Part shown: in pieces, positions 14,789 through 23,789 of the stretch
Layout of the letters: the number at the start of each line of letters is the position of its first letter
Numbering within the stretch: the first letter of the stretch is position 1
NCBI GenBank assembly: GCA_004297445.1
Contig: SCUK01000016.1
Location: 1 to 36,510 of the forward strand
DNA length: 36,510 bases
DNA from: Anaerolineae bacterium
Lineage (GTDB): Bacteria > Chloroflexota > Anaerolineae > Anaerolineales > UBA11579
Direction of reading: 5' to 3'
Made by a program: the position numbers and the translations under genes
The notes under the pieces: model-generated
The model's input: the letters and a program-made list of their open reading frames with translations, nothing else
Told to the model about the DNA's origin: nothing
Database searches by the model: none

Positions 14789-16222
14789 TTAGTGGCCCAG
14801 TTGCGTAAATATAGCAGGCAAACGGTCGAATAATGGCCAAAACCACTGCGGAAACAGGCCAACAACCAGTGAACCGGCCCCGGCAACGGAAATGAACAAC
14901 CAGGCGGGAAAATCCGGCGTCCTCGCCCTCTCCAGTTCATCCCCGGTGACTGCTACGGACAAATCCGGTCGTGGAGCCTCAGACACAATTGAGGCAATGA
15001 TTCGCAACCCTGATGCCATCAGACCGAAATTCCCCAGCAGCACCGCCCCGGCCACCCAAGGTGAGTCGACCGCCAGATTTTGGATTAACAGCATACGGAA
15101 AGGAAAACCGGAGAGCAACGGTAATCCGGCAAGGGAAAAGATTGCCATCAGGATAGCCGCAAAACGCAATGCATATCGCCCGGCAAGCCCTTTCACCCCG
15201 GCAAGGCTGAGATCAACGCGTGGCTGCTGCGATAAGTTGGCAAGTGAAGCGGCCCACACCAGCAAAGAGATTCCGCGAGGCAGGAGCAGCGCAAAGAAAA
15301 GCGCCAATCCAGTAGATTGCAGGACGGCAACGGCCAGCATGGACATTCCTGTTTCAAGGAGGATAGCAAAACCCAATTGCCGGTCAAGCCGGCGTTCCAG
15401 GCCCGCCAGCAGCCCGCCCACCAGGACCATAATGGCGCCTCCAGCCAGAAGCAACGTAAAAAGAGTTGGCGATTGGCGCAGCCACACAAAACGGTCAACA
15501 AGCTCCAGACCAAACAAGGCCACCGCACCCGGCAGCATGAACAAGAGAAACGCCGCGGAGTACAAATCTGCCCCCTCCATGAGCATCGGAACCCAGGAAT
15601 GGAATGGAAAAACAGCCATAAGGAACGCAAAACCCAAACCCAGCAGCACTCCTGCACGCAACGTGAGCACCGGGATACCAGGGCTGGCCGCTGCGCCTTC
15701 CAACATCCAGCCAACAAAGAGGATGAACGTCATTCCTATTGTCATGAAGGCCAGCATCCGCAAAACACCCCGGCTGCCTCGGCCTTGGGGCGCCAGCAGC
15801 GGGACAAACAACATGGCCGTCAGTTCAAACAACAAGGCGGCATATAGGAAAGGGGTCACAGCCAGGGCAGCGGTAAGCAGCGCCACAGCCACAAGGACGG
15901 CTGGTGCGAAAAGCCGGGGCGGCTGCGCAAACAACCCACCTGCCAGCCAGAGGAACACCAGCCCCCAGACTCCCAGCAGTAAGGGCTGGTCGGAAACAGT
16001 CAGGTCCAGCGAACGACCAAGAAAGAAAAACGTCGGTGTGAGCTTGAATGCAAAACCACCCACTGCCAACGGTTGGTCAATGGGCAGCAGCAGCGCTGCC
16101 CAGGCCAGAAGAAAGGCCAGCACAAGAGCGAAGGTGAATGTGAAGCGCGGGGACCCGGAAAACAGCGCCAGCACAAGGCCCACTCCAGCCGGGATCAAAA
16201 TCCATAAGACCGGCGCGCTCAT
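14789..16222 (-). CDS. Proton-translocating subunit, HyfF/NuoN/MrpD-like
   Basis: The 477-residue protein has about 13-14 membrane helices of the complex I antiporter family. Recognisable remnants are LYAALLFELTAMLFVPLLAP, with the TM5 Glu, and LMAVFPFHSWVPMLMEGADL, the amphipathic region usually reading PFHxWLPDA. The Lys normally found just before PFHxW is replaced by hydrophobic residues, so the pumping path has diverged. It starts in an ATGA overlap with the stop of the upstream membrane gene and is the last of three overlapping genes. No hydrogenase or NADH-binding subunit is nearby. Confidence 0.8.
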   Translation of the reverse strand: MSAPVLWILIPAGVGLVLALFSGSPRFTFTFALVLAFLLAWAALLLPIDQPLAVGGFAFKLTPTFFFLGRSLDLTVSDQPLLLGVWGLVFLWLAGGLFAQPPRLFAPAVLVAVALLTAALAVTPFLYAALLFELTAMLFVPLLAPQGRGSRGVLRMLAFMTIGMTFILFVGWMLEGAAASPGIPVLTLRAGVLLGLGFAFLMAVFPFHSWVPMLMEGADLYSAAFLLFMLPGAVALFGLELVDRFVWLRQSPTLFTLLLAGGAIMVLVGGLLAGLERRLDRQLGFAILLETGMSMLAVAVLQSTGLALFFALLLPRGISLLVWAASLANLSQQPRVDLSLAGVKGLAGRYALRFAAILMAIFSLAGLPLLSGFPFRMLLIQNLAVDSPWVAGAVLLGNFGLMASGLRIIASIVSEAPRPDLSVAVTGDELERARTPDFPAWLFISVAGAGSLVVGLFPQWFWPLFDRLPAIFTQLGH

Positions 16223-16809
16223 GCGGTTCCCTCCTCGGTTTCCTGATCCATCAAGTAACTTCCGCTAAGCGCAATTCCGAGATTGACGAATGCCAGCAGC
16301 CCGGCCACCAGCGTTGACTCTTCAACAACGGCGTACAGGATTTCGAACCCGGAAAGGAAAGTGAGAAGCCCCAGCAGAGATGCAAATGTCCGCTGGGAAA
16401 ATCCTAACGACAGAAGACCCATGCCCACCAGGGATAACCCGCCCCACGCCTGCATGACGGACATTTGCGGCAGTGCGGCCACTACCTGTGGGACCAGCGA
16501 AGCGACTGCCAGAAAAACCAGAACGGTAGCCAATAGCCGGAACATCCACTCCGCTGGCCAGCGCGCCTGTTCCAGCGGCATACGACTGCGGCCGCGACTG
16601 ATTCCCAGCACGCCACCGGCCATCCAGCCGGCAACCAACTTAACCGCCGCCAACGGCAAAGGCCAGGAGAACGAAACCAGCAGGGTAACAGCTATATACT
16701 GCAATCCAAGGGCAATCAGCCGCAGACGCCAGCTAGAACTTCCCAGAATAAACACAGATGAAACAAGAACGACCGCGAGTGCTGGAAGGGACAAGAAAGC
16801 AAGGCTCAT
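16219..16809 (-). CDS. HyfE/NuoK-like membrane protein
   Basis: The 196-residue protein has six or so membrane helices. The start is the ATG at 16809, inside a TAATGA overlap with the preceding gene and behind GGTGGAGGCGGG; an upstream in-frame start would sit inside that gene. The C-terminal third (LSLGFSQRTFASLLGLLTFL ... FEILYAVVEESTLVAG) resembles the NuoK-like half of hydrogenase-4 component E. It shares the SQR turn and a buried Glu in the equivalent helix. Lying between two antiporter-like subunits, it fits a HyfD-E-F-like module. The assignment is by pattern and context and needs a profile search. Confidence 0.65.
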   Translation of the reverse strand: MSLAFLSLPALAVVLVSSVFILGSSSWRLRLIALGLQYIAVTLLVSFSWPLPLAAVKLVAGWMAGGVLGISRGRSRMPLEQARWPAEWMFRLLATVLVFLAVASLVPQVVAALPQMSVMQAWGGLSLVGMGLLSLGFSQRTFASLLGLLTFLSGFEILYAVVEESTLVAGLLAFVNLGIALSGSYLMDQETEEGTA

Positions 16810-18356
16810 TACCCGCCTCCACCAAACTGCCGCAGAAGGGTTATAAGGAAGACCAGCAGCACCAAGGCCCACAAGATGCCCCCTTCGCCTTCGAGCAACC
16901 GGTTGGCAATAGCAGCCGCCCGGCTGATGAGTTGGAGGGCCCATTCAAGAACGGTGGCAAGCCAGCGAAATGAAAACACTCGATCCAGCACGGTGAACAA
17001 TGGGGCAGGCACGCTGATTCGCCGGCGGCCCAGGCCACCCAGCACAAGGACCAGCACAAGTATCACAAGCGTGGCCCATAGCGGAGCAGGCAACGTCAAT
17101 TGCGGAAAAGTCGCCGCCCAGTGGCTGGCAAACAACAGCAGAAGTCCGGCCGGGTATACCGCCCTTATCCAGCGCTCCGGCCTTGCCTCTGGCGGGTCAG
17201 GTGGACGCAACAGGAAACGGATGTAGCCCACAGCCAGCAGCGCATGCGCCACTAGGAAGGGAATATGCAGCCCGTTGAACCGCAAATAAAGCCGCAGTCC
17301 GGCATGCATGGGCGTGTAGGGCAACCCCAGAAACACGATTGCACTGAATATTCCGATAATCAACCGTGACCGGCCGGGGCGGGCGCTCAAGAACAGGGTG
17401 CTCCCACTGAACAGCCCGGCCAGACTCCAGGACAGCACCGCGTTTTCAGCGCCATATAGGGCGGAGGCAAACGCCAACGCGGAGAAACCCAGAATCCAAA
17501 ACGGACGGCCAACCAGTTCATCTGGTACCCGCAACCAGGCAATGGCGGCATACAGCGCCGCCAGGGCTAATAGCAGGATCACAGGCCACTCCACCGCTAG
17601 CGGGATGCCGCCAGCAGCAGCCCGCGCCAGCAATGTCAGGCTCGCAGCAGGCGAAACCAGGCGCAAGACCGTCCCAAAACCGCGGCGCAGGTCCGGTTCG
17701 CGTACAAAAGGCAAATGCAGCGGAAGCACTCCAAGTCGCAGGCCCGCCGCAAGGAAATGATACGGACTGACAGCAGCGGGGATGCTCGCAAAGGTCAGCG
17801 GTTCGCCCAGAGCGCGCGCTTGTGCATCGGCGAACAGGACAAGGAATGTACCCAGCAGATTGGTAGAAAAATACACAACTACGCTGCGGCGGCGGGAGGG
17901 GTCATCCACCCGGGTCAGGAGCATCACCAGTTCGAGGATGTCCAGCGCCGTCCAGGCGAGCACAAGCGTGAGCGGGTTTCCTGCCAGCACCGCCAGGATA
18001 CCAAGAGCGCTGACCGCCAAACTGCCCGTCCACGCGCCGGATTCAAGGTCTTCAAGCCGGCCAACGCCGGTGAGGATAACGGCCAACGCCAATGTGGCGA
18101 TTGCCAGAGCAAACGGCCAGGAGAATAAATCCGCTAACAGCGCCGGGCTTTCAAGAAAAGGACTGTTGGCCGACCAATCCAGAAGGGTCAGGGTCAGAGG
18201 CAGGCGCGGGCGCAGCAGCCATACGCTGGCCAAAGCCAACAGTGCTCCAAGCGCAGCCATCAGCCACTGTGCACCGACGCGCGCCCGCACCCTGCGCAAT
18301 CCAATGACGGTGAGCGGCGTAGCCAGAAGGAGAAGGATAGCGAGGATGAGGAGCAT
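16809..18356 (-). CDS. Proton-translocating subunit, HyfB/HyfD/NuoL-N-like
   Basis: A 515-residue polytopic protein with about 14 helices, first gene of the three-gene membrane module. The central region TALDILELVMLLTRVDD and RLGVLPLHLPFVREPDLRRG occupies the positions of the TM5 Glu and the PxHxWLPDA segment of antiporter-like complex I subunits, but both are strongly diverged. The C-terminus has an amphipathic stretch (LEWALQLISRAAAIANRLLE) then a final helix, as in NuoL-type or MrpA-like extensions. It overlaps the next gene by one base. The substrate ion and partner complex are not deducible from the window. Confidence 0.72.
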   Translation of the reverse strand: MLLILAILLLLATPLTVIGLRRVRARVGAQWLMAALGALLALASVWLLRPRLPLTLTLLDWSANSPFLESPALLADLFSWPFALAIATLALAVILTGVGRLEDLESGAWTGSLAVSALGILAVLAGNPLTLVLAWTALDILELVMLLTRVDDPSRRRSVVVYFSTNLLGTFLVLFADAQARALGEPLTFASIPAAVSPYHFLAAGLRLGVLPLHLPFVREPDLRRGFGTVLRLVSPAASLTLLARAAAGGIPLAVEWPVILLLALAALYAAIAWLRVPDELVGRPFWILGFSALAFASALYGAENAVLSWSLAGLFSGSTLFLSARPGRSRLIIGIFSAIVFLGLPYTPMHAGLRLYLRFNGLHIPFLVAHALLAVGYIRFLLRPPDPPEARPERWIRAVYPAGLLLLFASHWAATFPQLTLPAPLWATLVILVLVLVLGGLGRRRISVPAPLFTVLDRVFSFRWLATVLEWALQLISRAAAIANRLLEGEGGILWALVLLVFLITLLRQFGGGG

Positions 18357-18397
18357 ACGGGTATTCCCTAGAGTTTACCCGATACAGGATGAGCCGC

Positions 18398-19813
18398 TTA
18401 AAGCACTTCTGCGCCCGCTGAACGCGAAAGAAACTGCCCGCCGCCGCGCCGGCCGTGCCATTGGTCGCCATCCACGATGAGCCGGCCGCGCAGCCAGACC
18501 TTCTCCGGCAGACCGGTAAGTTGCCAGCCTTCCCACAGGTTGTAATCGGTGCGCTGGCGGCTGTGTGCCACAGCCCAGACAGCAGTCTTTTGCGGGTCCC
18601 ACAAGACAATGTCAGCATCCGAGCCGGGCAGCAGCGCGCCTTTGCGCGGGTACAAGCCAAAAATGCGCGCCGGGTTCTCGCTGGTCAGCGCCACAAACTG
18701 ATTCTCTGTGATGCGACCCTTGCCGACGCCTTCCGTCCACAGCACAGGCAGCCGGTCGCCCACGCCGGGCAGGCCGTTCGGAATCCGGGTGAAATCTGCC
18801 GCCCCCAGCTCCTTGCCCGGGATGGCTATGGGCTGGCCCTCATAGTTGACAGAAGTCGTGCCATCGAAAAAGAACGGGCAGTGGTCTGTAGCAACCACCT
18901 GCAGTTCGTTCGCGCCAAGCGCAGCCCATAGGCGGCTATTATCTTCTGCCGAGCGCATCGGCGGCGAGCAAATCCATTTTGCGCCATCCGGTCGGGCGAG
19001 GTGTTCTTCGGTGAAGCACAGGTACTGCGGGCAGGTTTCGCCCATCACCGGCGCGCCGTGCGCACGCGCATAGCGCAGCATATCCGCCTCGCCGCCGGCA
19101 TTCATGTGCACGATGTACAACGGCGCACCGGCCTGCGCCGCCAGCGCCGCGCCGCGTAAACCAGCCTCCACCGCCCCCCACGCCGGTCGAGTTCGCGCGT
19201 GCCAGATAGGTTCCGTGTGTCCGGCCGCCAGCGCCTCGGCGGTAAGGCGGTCAATCACGTCGCCATTCTCGGCGTGCAGCATCGTGAGCATCCCGTGTTC
19301 GCGGGCGAGTTGCAATACGCGGAAGATGTCCCCATCCGCCAGGCGCAGGCGTCCGTTGTAGGCCATAAACACTTTGAGGGTCGTGATGCCCTCATCCAGC
19401 AGGCGCGGGATCTCGGCCTCTATAGCGGCATCCAGCCTCGTGATGTTCATGTGAAAGGAATAGTCAATGGCGGCCTTTTCGGCTTTGGCACGCCATTCCT
19501 CCACCCCGGCCCGCAGCGGCCCGCTTTCCGGCGTGGGGATGAAGTCCATCACGGTGGTCGTGCCGCCAAACGCCGCGGCCTTGTGGCCGGTGTAGTGGTC
19601 ATCGGATGAAACCGTGCCGAACATCGGCAGGTCAAGGTGCACATGCGGGTCCACCCCGCCGGGCAGGATGAGTTTGCCGGACGCGTCAATCACCTCCGCA
19701 TCCGGGGCATGCAAGTTTTCGCCTATTGCGGCAATCGTCCTGCCCTCGACAAGGATATCCGCCACTAACGAACGCTGCGGCGTGACGAGGCGGCCGGATC
19801 TAAGTAGCAACAT
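18398..19813 (-). CDS. hyuA: Hydantoinase/dihydropyrimidinase (D-hydantoinase family)
   Basis: 471 residues from ATG 19813, chosen because it lies one base after the upstream stop and begins the standard LLLRSGRLVTPQRSLVADIL opening. Metal ligands are HVH at 57-59 (GGVDPHVHLDLP), a Lys expected to be carbamylated in TTLKVFMAY (K147), HAENG, PLYIVHM and VVATDHCPF. The family opens cyclic ureides such as hydantoin, dihydropyrimidines or purine-derived rings to carbamoyl amino acids. It shares a strand with ygeW, ygeY and carbamate kinase, as hyuA does in E. coli-type purine clusters. The physiological substrate is inferred. The three Hyf-like genes begin 41 bases downstream. Confidence 0.92.
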   Translation of the reverse strand: MLLLRSGRLVTPQRSLVADILVEGRTIAAIGENLHAPDAEVIDASGKLILPGGVDPHVHLDLPMFGTVSSDDHYTGHKAAAFGGTTTVMDFIPTPESGPLRAGVEEWRAKAEKAAIDYSFHMNITRLDAAIEAEIPRLLDEGITTLKVFMAYNGRLRLADGDIFRVLQLAREHGMLTMLHAENGDVIDRLTAEALAAGHTEPIWHARTRPAWGAVEAGLRGAALAAQAGAPLYIVHMNAGGEADMLRYARAHGAPVMGETCPQYLCFTEEHLARPDGAKWICSPPMRSAEDNSRLWAALGANELQVVATDHCPFFFDGTTSVNYEGQPIAIPGKELGAADFTRIPNGLPGVGDRLPVLWTEGVGKGRITENQFVALTSENPARIFGLYPRKGALLPGSDADIVLWDPQKTAVWAVAHSRQRTDYNLWEGWQLTGLPEKVWLRGRLIVDGDQWHGRRGGGQFLSRSAGAEVL

Positions 19814-19814
19814 G

Positions 19815-20378
19815 CTAGTTTTCCCCCCCGTCCCCCAGCATCCCCAGCAGCGCCAGGATTTCCGGCGGGATGGGGAATTCGGGCAGGTCGGCGGTTTCGT
19901 AAGACTGGCGTTCGATGGCGCGTTCGCGCAACGCACGCCACAGCAGGGTGCGTTCATCATCGTACACCGTCAGGTCGTTTAGGGTTTCGGCCGCCAGCAG
20001 ACGCTCCCCGGTGGTGTACAGAAATGTGATGCGCTTCCATTCCGCCGCGGGGATGGGTCGCGGCAGGCTGACCATCGGGCCGATTTGAATCTTGAAGTAC
20101 TCTTCCAGCGCGCGCGGGTGGTCCGGCTCCTCTTTGAACAGGTCTATGCGGGTGGCCAATTCGTGGCCGGTAACCGGCGCAAGATATTCAATACACCACT
20201 TGTGGTCGTCGCCAAACGTGGCAGGTTGGTAGAAGGCCAGCCAGTCCACCGCCACCACCTTGGGCGCGGTGCGCAGCGGGATGCGATACCAGCCAAACAG
20301 CCGGGCGATGTCAAAGTCGCGCCGGTTGGGCATCAATGCAACCAGGATGAGGTCGGAGGGAACAGGGGGGTTTTCCAT
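19815..20378 (-). CDS. Conserved hypothetical protein coupled to hydantoinase
   Basis: The 187-residue soluble protein starts MENPPVPSDLILVALMPNRR. It continues with IARLFGWYRIPLRTAPKVVA, WLAFYQPATFGDDHKWCIEY and a C-terminal segment FPIPPEILALLGMLGDGG. No catalytic motif or cofactor site is recognised. It ends one base before the hydantoinase start, which argues for co-translation and a linked role. The tight coupling and lack of signal peptide suggest a cytosolic accessory protein, but I do not assign a function. Confidence 0.78.
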   Translation of the reverse strand: MENPPVPSDLILVALMPNRRDFDIARLFGWYRIPLRTAPKVVAVDWLAFYQPATFGDDHKWCIEYLAPVTGHELATRIDLFKEEPDHPRALEEYFKIQIGPMVSLPRPIPAAEWKRITFLYTTGERLLAAETLNDLTVYDDERTLLWRALRERAIERQSYETADLPEFPIPPEILALLGMLGDGGEN

Positions 20379-20399
20379 AGCCCTGCGTTAATTCTAAAT

Positions 20400-20433
20400 C
20401 AAAAACAAGAGGGGAGGTGCGGCCTCCCCTCTT
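20400..20433 (-). terminator. Rho-independent terminator of the 20451-21224 gene
   Basis: A perfect 11-bp stem AAGAGGGGAGG/CCTCCCCTCTT has a 5-base loop (20407-20433). On the minus strand it is followed by GTTTTTGA. It would separate the lipoprotein gene from the hypothetical-hydantoinase pair. Confidence 0.9.
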
Positions 20434-20450
20434 CAAGTGACAAGGATGGT

Positions 20451-21224
20451 CTAGTTACTGAGGGTAGCGCTTTCCAGTTTAAACAACATCTCGGCGGCCA
20501 CGATCTCCAAGTAGTCGTACGAGACTTCGTCTTCAAAGCCCAGTACCATCACGTGGACCACGTAGTTGCGGTACAGAAATTCCACGCTCAGCACGGTCAG
20601 GATATCTCCGCCGGACTGGGTCTCCCGCCAGCGCAGCACCTTCTGGTCCACCGGCAGGTCAAGCGTGACGTCCAGATACTCATCTTCATCCGTGCCTATG
20701 GTGTACTCATCAAATGCCAGAATTGCGCCATCAACATCATTAAATTTCTGCATGTACACGCGCACAATCCTTGGGATTTCCAGACGGTCCGTGCCGCGGT
20801 ACATGGTGACATAGTGCCCGTTCACCCGGCCGGTGTCATCCACGTACTCCTGACCGCCATCATCCCCCCAGCCCCGGATGAGTTCAGCATTGGTGACCGG
20901 GCTTGACCACTCCGGCCCCGGCAAGAAATACTTACCATCCGCGGGCAGGTCCGCCTTTATCAGCGCCAGGTCAATCGGGTCATCAATGATGGTACGAAGA
21001 TCAGGCGTTGGCGCCGGCGTACGTGTGTTGGTGGGCGACGGCTGGATGGTTGGTGTGGCTGTTTCGGTTGGCACCGTCGTTGGCGTCTTTGTAGCAGTAG
21101 GGATTGCAGCCTGGGTTTCAGCCGCCTCGGTTGCAGAAGCATCCTCGGAGCTCATCCCCAACTGCGGCAACTGACAACTTAATGCGAGGAGAACGGTAAG
21201 GGTAAGGAGAAAAGGCTTTTTCAT
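20451..21224 (-). CDS. Secreted lipoprotein with Thr/Pro-rich stalk
   Basis: 257 residues: signal peptide MKKPFLLTLTVLLALSC with the lipobox Cys at about 17. A low-complexity stalk of Thr, Pro and Ala covers residues 30-75 (for example PTATKTPTTVPTETATPT), and a folded domain follows. That domain contains YFLPGPEWSSPVTNAELI, then YVDDTGRVNGHYVTMYRGT and a repeated acidic strand-helix pattern. GGGAGGT precedes the ATG. Such stalked lipoproteins are common on the surface of Chloroflexota. No family is recognised. It has its own terminator, so it need not belong functionally to the catabolic genes. Confidence 0.83.
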   Translation of the reverse strand: MKKPFLLTLTVLLALSCQLPQLGMSSEDASATEAAETQAAIPTATKTPTTVPTETATPTIQPSPTNTRTPAPTPDLRTIIDDPIDLALIKADLPADGKYFLPGPEWSSPVTNAELIRGWGDDGGQEYVDDTGRVNGHYVTMYRGTDRLEIPRIVRVYMQKFNDVDGAILAFDEYTIGTDEDEYLDVTLDLPVDQKVLRWRETQSGGDILTVLSVEFLYRNYVVHVMVLGFEDEVSYDYLEIVAAEMLFKLESATLSN

Positions 21225-21305
21225 GATGTACCTCCCTGCGTGGTGTGGTAATCGCTGGCGGCCACACGTCCACCAGCATGGGTGAATTCTATCACTTATG
21301 AGGGA

Positions 21306-22769
21306 TTATTTCCCGCTTCCGCCCAACCCTGTCCGGCGATTGAATTCCTCAATCTGCGCGTCAATCGCGTCGGCCTGCCCCTGTACGCCTGTCCAGAACG
21401 AGTCGTCGTACCACTGGGCATTGAGCTCTTCATAAGTCTTTCCCTGTTGCTCTACCCAGGTGTAGTACTTCAGGTTGTGGATGCGCCGCCGCGCTTCGTA
21501 AGAAAGCTCCAGCAGGTTATCCGTGCGCTCGCCCAGCAAGTAACGCTGGAAATGTCCAGCTGCATCCAGGGAGGAGTACTGGCCGTGTTCCGCATGCATT
21601 TCTTCAAGGCGGCTGCCGTACAGAGCCATCGAGTCGGTGAAGACCGTCAGCACCACATCCTCCGGGCCAAGTTCGTAGTATTTCGCGAACTTGATGGCCG
21701 AAAGCATGTTGGCAATGCCGCTGAAGCCCAGCAGACCGAATTGCGAGACGACCGCCTCCGGTACGCCAGCCGCTTCCAGGTGCTTGCGCCCTTCCGGCTC
21801 ATTGAACAATCGTGCGATGTTCACCACAGCATTATCATCAATCGCCACGACCATGTCAGTGTTCTTCACGTTGTGCACCCACGGCACATGCTTATCGCCG
21901 ATACCTTCAATGCGGTGCGCGCCAAAACCGTTTTCCAGGAGGGTTGGGCACTGGAGCGCCTCGCTGGCGATAATTTTGCTGGCAGGGTACTGCTGCTTCA
22001 GATAATCGCCACAGCCAATCGTGCCCGCCGAGCCGGTGGTGAGCGCCACTCCCCGATAGTTGCCGCCGCTGGCCTCGATGACTTCCTGCATGGCATGGCC
22101 GGTGACTTCGTAGTGCCAGAGATAATTGGGCATTTCGTCGAACTGGTTAAAAATCATCAGGTCCTGGCCGGATTGTCGCAGTTCCCAACACTTGTCGAAA
22201 ATTTCCTTAACGTTGGACTCGGATCCAGGAGTCTTGATGACCTCACCCGCCACCTGCGCCAGCCACTCAAACCGCTCGCGGCTCATGCCTTCGGGCAGGA
22301 TGGCGATGCTCTCACAGGCCAGCAGGGCCGAGTCATAAGCACCGCCGCGGCAGTAGTTCCCGGTAGAGGGCCACACGGCTTTCTGGGTCGAGGGATCGAA
22401 CTGCCCGGTCACCAGGCGCGGGACCAGACACGAAAAAGCCGCTCCAACTTTGTGCGCACCCGTGGGGAACCACTTTCCCACCAGGCCGATGATGCGGGCA
22501 GAGACGCCGGTGAGGCTGGCGGGCAGCTCAAAGGCGTTCACGTTGCCAAAGCCGCCACCACTTTCCCTTGGTTCATTCTTCCAGGTGATGCGAAAAAGAT
22601 TGCGCGGGTCTATATCCCACAGGCCAACCTTCGCCAACTGCTCCCTGACCGTTGCGGGGGCCTTCATCGGGTCTTTCATCTGCGCGTAGGTGGGGATGAT
22701 GATGTTGCGTTCTTTGGCACGCCGCACCGCGCGGTCAAGTCGGTCAGGGTGAAGAGTGAGGTCAATCAT
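21306..22769 (-). CDS. PLP-dependent fold-type II enzyme (tryptophan synthase beta-like superfamily)
   Basis: The 487-residue enzyme carries FPTGAHKVGAAFSCLV with the PLP-binding Lys at 107. A Gly-rich phosphate loop TTGSAGTIGCGD lies near 255. WPSTGNYCRGGAYDSALLA contains the Ser/Thr-Gly-Asn motif that contacts PLP carboxylate and substrate. It is longer than cysteine synthase (about 310) and close to large beta-replacing or eliminating lyases. The start codon overlaps the stop of the glycosyltransferase gene (ATGA). In the comparable E. coli cluster the PLP enzyme is 2,3-diaminopropionate ammonia-lyase. A similar lyase role here is possible but not shown by the sequence. Confidence 0.85.
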   Translation of the reverse strand: MIDLTLHPDRLDRAVRRAKERNIIIPTYAQMKDPMKAPATVREQLAKVGLWDIDPRNLFRITWKNEPRESGGGFGNVNAFELPASLTGVSARIIGLVGKWFPTGAHKVGAAFSCLVPRLVTGQFDPSTQKAVWPSTGNYCRGGAYDSALLACESIAILPEGMSRERFEWLAQVAGEVIKTPGSESNVKEIFDKCWELRQSGQDLMIFNQFDEMPNYLWHYEVTGHAMQEVIEASGGNYRGVALTTGSAGTIGCGDYLKQQYPASKIIASEALQCPTLLENGFGAHRIEGIGDKHVPWVHNVKNTDMVVAIDDNAVVNIARLFNEPEGRKHLEAAGVPEAVVSQFGLLGFSGIANMLSAIKFAKYYELGPEDVVLTVFTDSMALYGSRLEEMHAEHGQYSSLDAAGHFQRYLLGERTDNLLELSYEARRRIHNLKYYTWVEQQGKTYEELNAQWYDDSFWTGVQGQADAIDAQIEEFNRRTGLGGSGK

Positions 22770-23728
22770 CGAATTCGACTCCTAAGTCGTTTGGTTTCAT
22801 CTGGCGCATCGCGCACAATGTAGAGCGGTCGCCCGCGCACTTCATCATACAGGCGTCCGATGTACTCCCCCAGGATGCCCAGCGAGATGAGTTGCACCCC
22901 GCCGAAGAACAACACCGCAATCAACGTGGAAGCCTGCCCGTAAAATGCGTTGGACCCCGCCAGGCGCAGGGCAATCACCACCGGAATGGCCACAAGGCTG
23001 ATGGCCGCCGCGATAAACCCGAGATACGTAGCAAACTGCAACGGCGCAAACGAAAAGCTCGTGATGGCGTTCAATGCCAGCTTCACCATCTTGCGCAGCG
23101 GGTAATGTGTCTCTCCCGAAAGGCGGGCGGCGCGGTCGTATTTCACGCCGGTTTGCCGGAATCCCACCCAGGCCGACATGCCGCGCAGGAAACGGTGATG
23201 TTCACGCATCGTGTTCAACACATCCACCACCCGGCGGTCCATCAGGCGGAAATCGCCGGTGTCCACAGGGATTTTGATGGAGGTCAGACGATTGATGAGG
23301 CGGTAGAACGCTTTGGCGGTGAAGAGTTTGAACCAGGATTCGCCTTTGCGGGTTTCGCGTACCGCGTAGACCACTTCGTACCCTTCGCGCCATTTGGCGA
23401 TGAGTTCCAGCATCACCTCGGGAGGGTCCTGCAAATCCGAATCAATGATGATGATGGCGTCACCGTTTGCATAATCCAGCCCGGCGGTCACCGCAATCTG
23501 GTGGCCAAAGTTACGGGCGAAGATAACCGGCTTCACGTGTTTGTCTTTCTTTGCCAGTTCGCGCATGCGCTCGGTGGAGCCATCCGAGGAACCATCATCC
23601 ACCAGCAGCAGTTCCCAGTCGCCGCCGGATTTTTTCATCGTGTCGCTGACACGCCGGTACAGTTCGTCCATATTGCCGATTTCGTTGTAAATCGGCGCAA
23701 TTATGGAAAAGAGTGGTTTTGTCGCCAT
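22766..23728 (-). CDS. Family 2 glycosyltransferase, DPM1/ArnC-like
   Basis: The 320-residue protein has the GT-A domain (FSIIAPIYNEIGNMDELYRR; LLVDDGSSDGS; IIIDSDLQDPPEVM with the DxD-type metal site). Two C-terminal membrane helices follow (about 232-255 and 268-292) and the usual end GILGEYIGRLYDEVRGRPLY. The family transfers sugars from a nucleotide donor to undecaprenyl or dolichyl phosphate. Function has no evident link with its catabolic neighbours, although its stop overlaps the next PLP-enzyme start, making them one transcription unit. Confidence 0.93.
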   Translation of the reverse strand: MATKPLFSIIAPIYNEIGNMDELYRRVSDTMKKSGGDWELLLVDDGSSDGSTERMRELAKKDKHVKPVIFARNFGHQIAVTAGLDYANGDAIIIIDSDLQDPPEVMLELIAKWREGYEVVYAVRETRKGESWFKLFTAKAFYRLINRLTSIKIPVDTGDFRLMDRRVVDVLNTMREHHRFLRGMSAWVGFRQTGVKYDRAARLSGETHYPLRKMVKLALNAITSFSFAPLQFATYLGFIAAAISLVAIPVVIALRLAGSNAFYGQASTLIAVLFFGGVQLISLGILGEYIGRLYDEVRGRPLYIVRDAPDETKRLRSRIR

Positions 23729-23789
23729 ATCACATCCGCCTTATACGGGTTGATTCATCTCGTATTCGATTGTAAACCGTTTGTCGCCG

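Noticed and set aside
14892..16268. 458-codon plus-strand ORF
   Set aside because: It is antisense to a clear membrane protein gene. Its Arg/Ser/Pro-rich composition is typical of a shadow frame in GC-rich DNA.
21282..22823. 513-codon plus-strand ORF
   Set aside because: It is antisense to the PLP enzyme, which has intact catalytic motifs; the plus-strand protein shows none.
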